Source: a virus
Reading direction: 5' to 3' (one strand)
Virus record (IMG/VR): IMGVR_UViG_3300042868_010500
Location: 1-23,663 of that record
Length of the DNA: 23,663 nt
The position numbers were made by a program, and so were the translations under genes. Position 1 is the stretch's first letter, and each line of letters begins with the position of its first letter. This document shows positions 22,247 through 23,663 of the stretch, in pieces. The notes under the pieces were generated by a model. It was not told the DNA's origin, did not search any database, and was given only the letters and a program-made list of their open reading frames with translations.

Positions 22247-23121
22247 CAGGCGCGCTTCTCACGCGCGACGAGGCGCATCGCCTTCGCCGTCGGTGACTCC
22301 ATCACGGCGTCAGGCTTGCGCAGCAGCGGCTGCTTGAAGCGCTTGTAGTCGCAGTGGTGATGGTGGCGACCGAACTTCCAGACCAGCCGCGTCACGTCGG
22401 GGTGAACGGCCTTGAGCATCTCGCTCTTCGGAGCGGTGCCTTCCTTCGCATAGAACTCGGCCGTGTTGCCGCCTCCAAGGGTTTGCGTCGCCACCTTCCA
22501 CTGAAGAAAAGCGTTGAACTGAACCGTGCACCAACCCGCTTTGAGCATATCGAGCGAGAGGATCGTGTCTTCGTTGTACCGCCCGCGCCATCGGAACGGC
22601 ACGTCGTTGCGGATGAGATTGCATGAGTAGATGCGCGTATTCGTGACGAACGGCGACCTCTTGCTGCGGCAATCAACGAACATGAAGTAGTTCGGTCCCG
22701 CCATCGAGACGTTCGCGTAGCGCAAAACGAAGTCTTCTTGCGCGCGCCAGAACGCCGGAGTGCGGCAGGCGATCTTCTTGTTGGTGTGGAGTCGATCGAA
22801 CCGATAAATGTTGTCGTCCATCACCCAGTGCCACGCGTGGCCGTTGGCGATGGAGTGATCCCAGATGAAGTTGCGCGCTGGACCGGGGCCGGTGCTCTTC
22901 GTCAGGCCGAGGTCGTCGCAGAGCTCGTACCGGGACTTGTAGGCCATGTCGAGCGGAAGCACCGTCGCGAGAGACCCGCGCGAGGCGCGCTCGTACTGCT
23001 CGACCTCCTGCGGCTCAACTACGAGGTAGTGCGGTACGCCCTGCTCGGTGAGTGCGTTCGATGTGAGCCGCTTCGTCCATCGCCCCTTCGTGGGCACATA
23101 CAGCGGGAAGCGCGGAAGCAT
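22246..23121 (-). CDS. TET-associated-type glycosyltransferase (DNA base modification)
   Basis: This 291-aa protein matches the TET/JBP-associated glycosyltransferase (TAGT) pattern: PLYVPTKGRWTKRLTSNALT at the start, VVEPQEVEQYE, the GPGPARNFIWDHS block (78-90), a DxD-like VMDDNI (D102-D103), RYNEDTILSL (E184-D185) and a late GRHHHHCDYKRFK (251-263). Members are thought to add sugars to hydroxymethylated bases in phage DNA. The ATG at 23121 was chosen since it abuts the ParB-like stop and has GAGG nine bases upstream; the open frame further upstream overlaps that gene. GC in its body is near 52-53% in two 60-base samples, against about 77% in the terminase gene. No dioxygenase partner is in the window. 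The family call is good; the substrate is inferred. Confidence 0.8.
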   Translation of the reverse strand: MLPRFPLYVPTKGRWTKRLTSNALTEQGVPHYLVVEPQEVEQYERASRGSLATVLPLDMAYKSRYELCDDLGLTKSTGPGPARNFIWDHSIANGHAWHWVMDDNIYRFDRLHTNKKIACRTPAFWRAQEDFVLRYANVSMAGPNYFMFVDCRSKRSPFVTNTRIYSCNLIRNDVPFRWRGRYNEDTILSLDMLKAGWCTVQFNAFLQWKVATQTLGGGNTAEFYAKEGTAPKSEMLKAVHPDVTRLVWKFGRHHHHCDYKRFKQPLLRKPDAVMESPTAKAMRLVAREKRA

Positions 23122-23122
23122 T

Positions 23123-23663
23123 TCAGTCCGCCTCAACGTACGCACGGTCAGAGAAGCATCCGACCTCGCGCTCTTCGCCTGCCTCCGTGCGAGGAGGAAA
23201 CCACGTTGACTTGGAGCCGCCCGGAAACGTCGCTCCAATGAGTCGCGCGAATTCGTCAAAGTCCTCGTCGCTTGCGAAGTGCACGACGATGTGACGGTGC
23301 GACTTGTGATCCTGCGACTCGTAGTCCGGCATCCCCTCCCACTCTGCCGAAGCGTCGCCCGCTTTGATGCCGTCGCGAGGAGCCTGCGGCCCCGACGCCA
23401 GCACCGCGTCGCCCGCGGCCCTCACGAGCGCATCCAGCGCCTCGCCGCCGAAGCCCATGTCGCTCATCACGGCGGCGTCGCGGCCGAACTGCGCCGCCAT
23501 CGCGACGATCGCCTCGGCGCTGTCGGTGCCCTGCAGGCCGCGGGCGTTGTCCGCGAGGGTCATGGCGTCGGCCTCGGCGTCGGACACGTCGACGACGCGC
23601 ACGGGCACGCAGCCGGGGGGACCGCCGAACGAGTGCTCGGCGCCGCCGCGCATCTCACCGTCG
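23123..23663 (-). CDS. ParB-like protein, N-terminus outside the window
   Basis: The frame is open to the right edge, so the gene begins outside; an internal Met at 23653 should not be taken as the start. The visible part begins with the end of a ParB-type domain: DGEMRGGAEHSF, then VPVRVVDVSDAEADAMTLAD and N, followed by a GFGGEALDALVRAAGDAVL helix. A separate C-terminal module, HIVVHFASDEDFDEFARLIG followed by GGSKSTWFPPR, resembles a domain I associate with phage ParB-like proteins encoded near base-modifying enzymes. It lies two bases before the glycosyltransferase start. It may guide or regulate DNA modification; the function is inferred. Confidence 0.65.
   Translation of the reverse strand, partial: DGEMRGGAEHSFGGPPGCVPVRVVDVSDAEADAMTLADNARGLQGTDSAEAIVAMAAQFGRDAAVMSDMGFGGEALDALVRAAGDAVLASGPQAPRDGIKAGDASAEWEGMPDYESQDHKSHRHIVVHFASDEDFDEFARLIGATFPGGSKSTWFPPRTEAGEEREVGCFSDRAYVEAD

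Overview
This window is a 23.7 kb block of virion, lysis and packaging genes from a tailed double-stranded DNA phage or a prophage. Every supported gene is on the minus strand, so transcription runs from the right end of the window to the left. GC content is very high (about 77% in a stretch counted inside the large terminase gene). Long open frames on the plus strand are antisense shadows of this composition. A tape-measure protein, a tail tube protein and a frameshifted tail-assembly-chaperone pair point to a long non-contractile (siphovirus-like) tail; no sheath gene is visible. A lipoprotein with a canonical lipobox in the lysis region suggests a Gram-negative, high-GC host. A myxobacterium-like or other high-GC proteobacterium is possible, but the sequence alone does not settle the host.

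Layout in transcription order. (1) 23663-22246, DNA modification: the end of a ParB-like protein, then a TET-associated-type glycosyltransferase of clearly lower GC. (2) 22246-18953, packaging: small terminase candidate, large terminase, portal. (3) 18949-15926, head: an HK97-gp10-like morphogenesis protein, two small unknowns, a Pro/Val-rich scaffold candidate, the major capsid protein and a small decoration candidate. (4) 15903-13860, neck and completion candidates. (5) 13852-9350, tail: tube protein, chaperone G with its -1 frameshift product GT, tape measure. (6) 9353-1732, tail tip, baseplate and fibres: a distal-tail-type protein, an 858-aa hub, several beta-rich proteins and two fibres with a shared N-terminal tag. 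(7) 1735-1, lysis: a complete response-regulator receiver domain joined to a hydrophobic hairpin, a small lipoprotein, a 50-aa coiled-coil protein, a zinc amidase endolysin, and the start of a hydrophobic protein cut by the window edge.

Genes are packed with almost no spacers, many joined by 4-base ATGA or GTGA stop/start overlaps, and about half use GTG starts. This suggests one long polycistronic late transcript with translational coupling. There is no gene-free stretch over 300 bases; the longest gaps are 65 bases (3976-4040) and 47 bases (17219-17265). I saw no tRNA, CRISPR array, insertion sequence, attachment site or convincing promoter or terminator.

Most notable: an intact CheY-like receiver domain in a phage lysis cassette, physically joined to a holin-like membrane segment and with a plausible internal start that would release the membrane part; a textbook CCCTTTC slippery site with a downstream hairpin in the chaperone gene, leading into an unusual cysteine-rich T domain; and a DNA-base glycosyltransferase directly upstream of the terminase, which implies hypermodified DNA.
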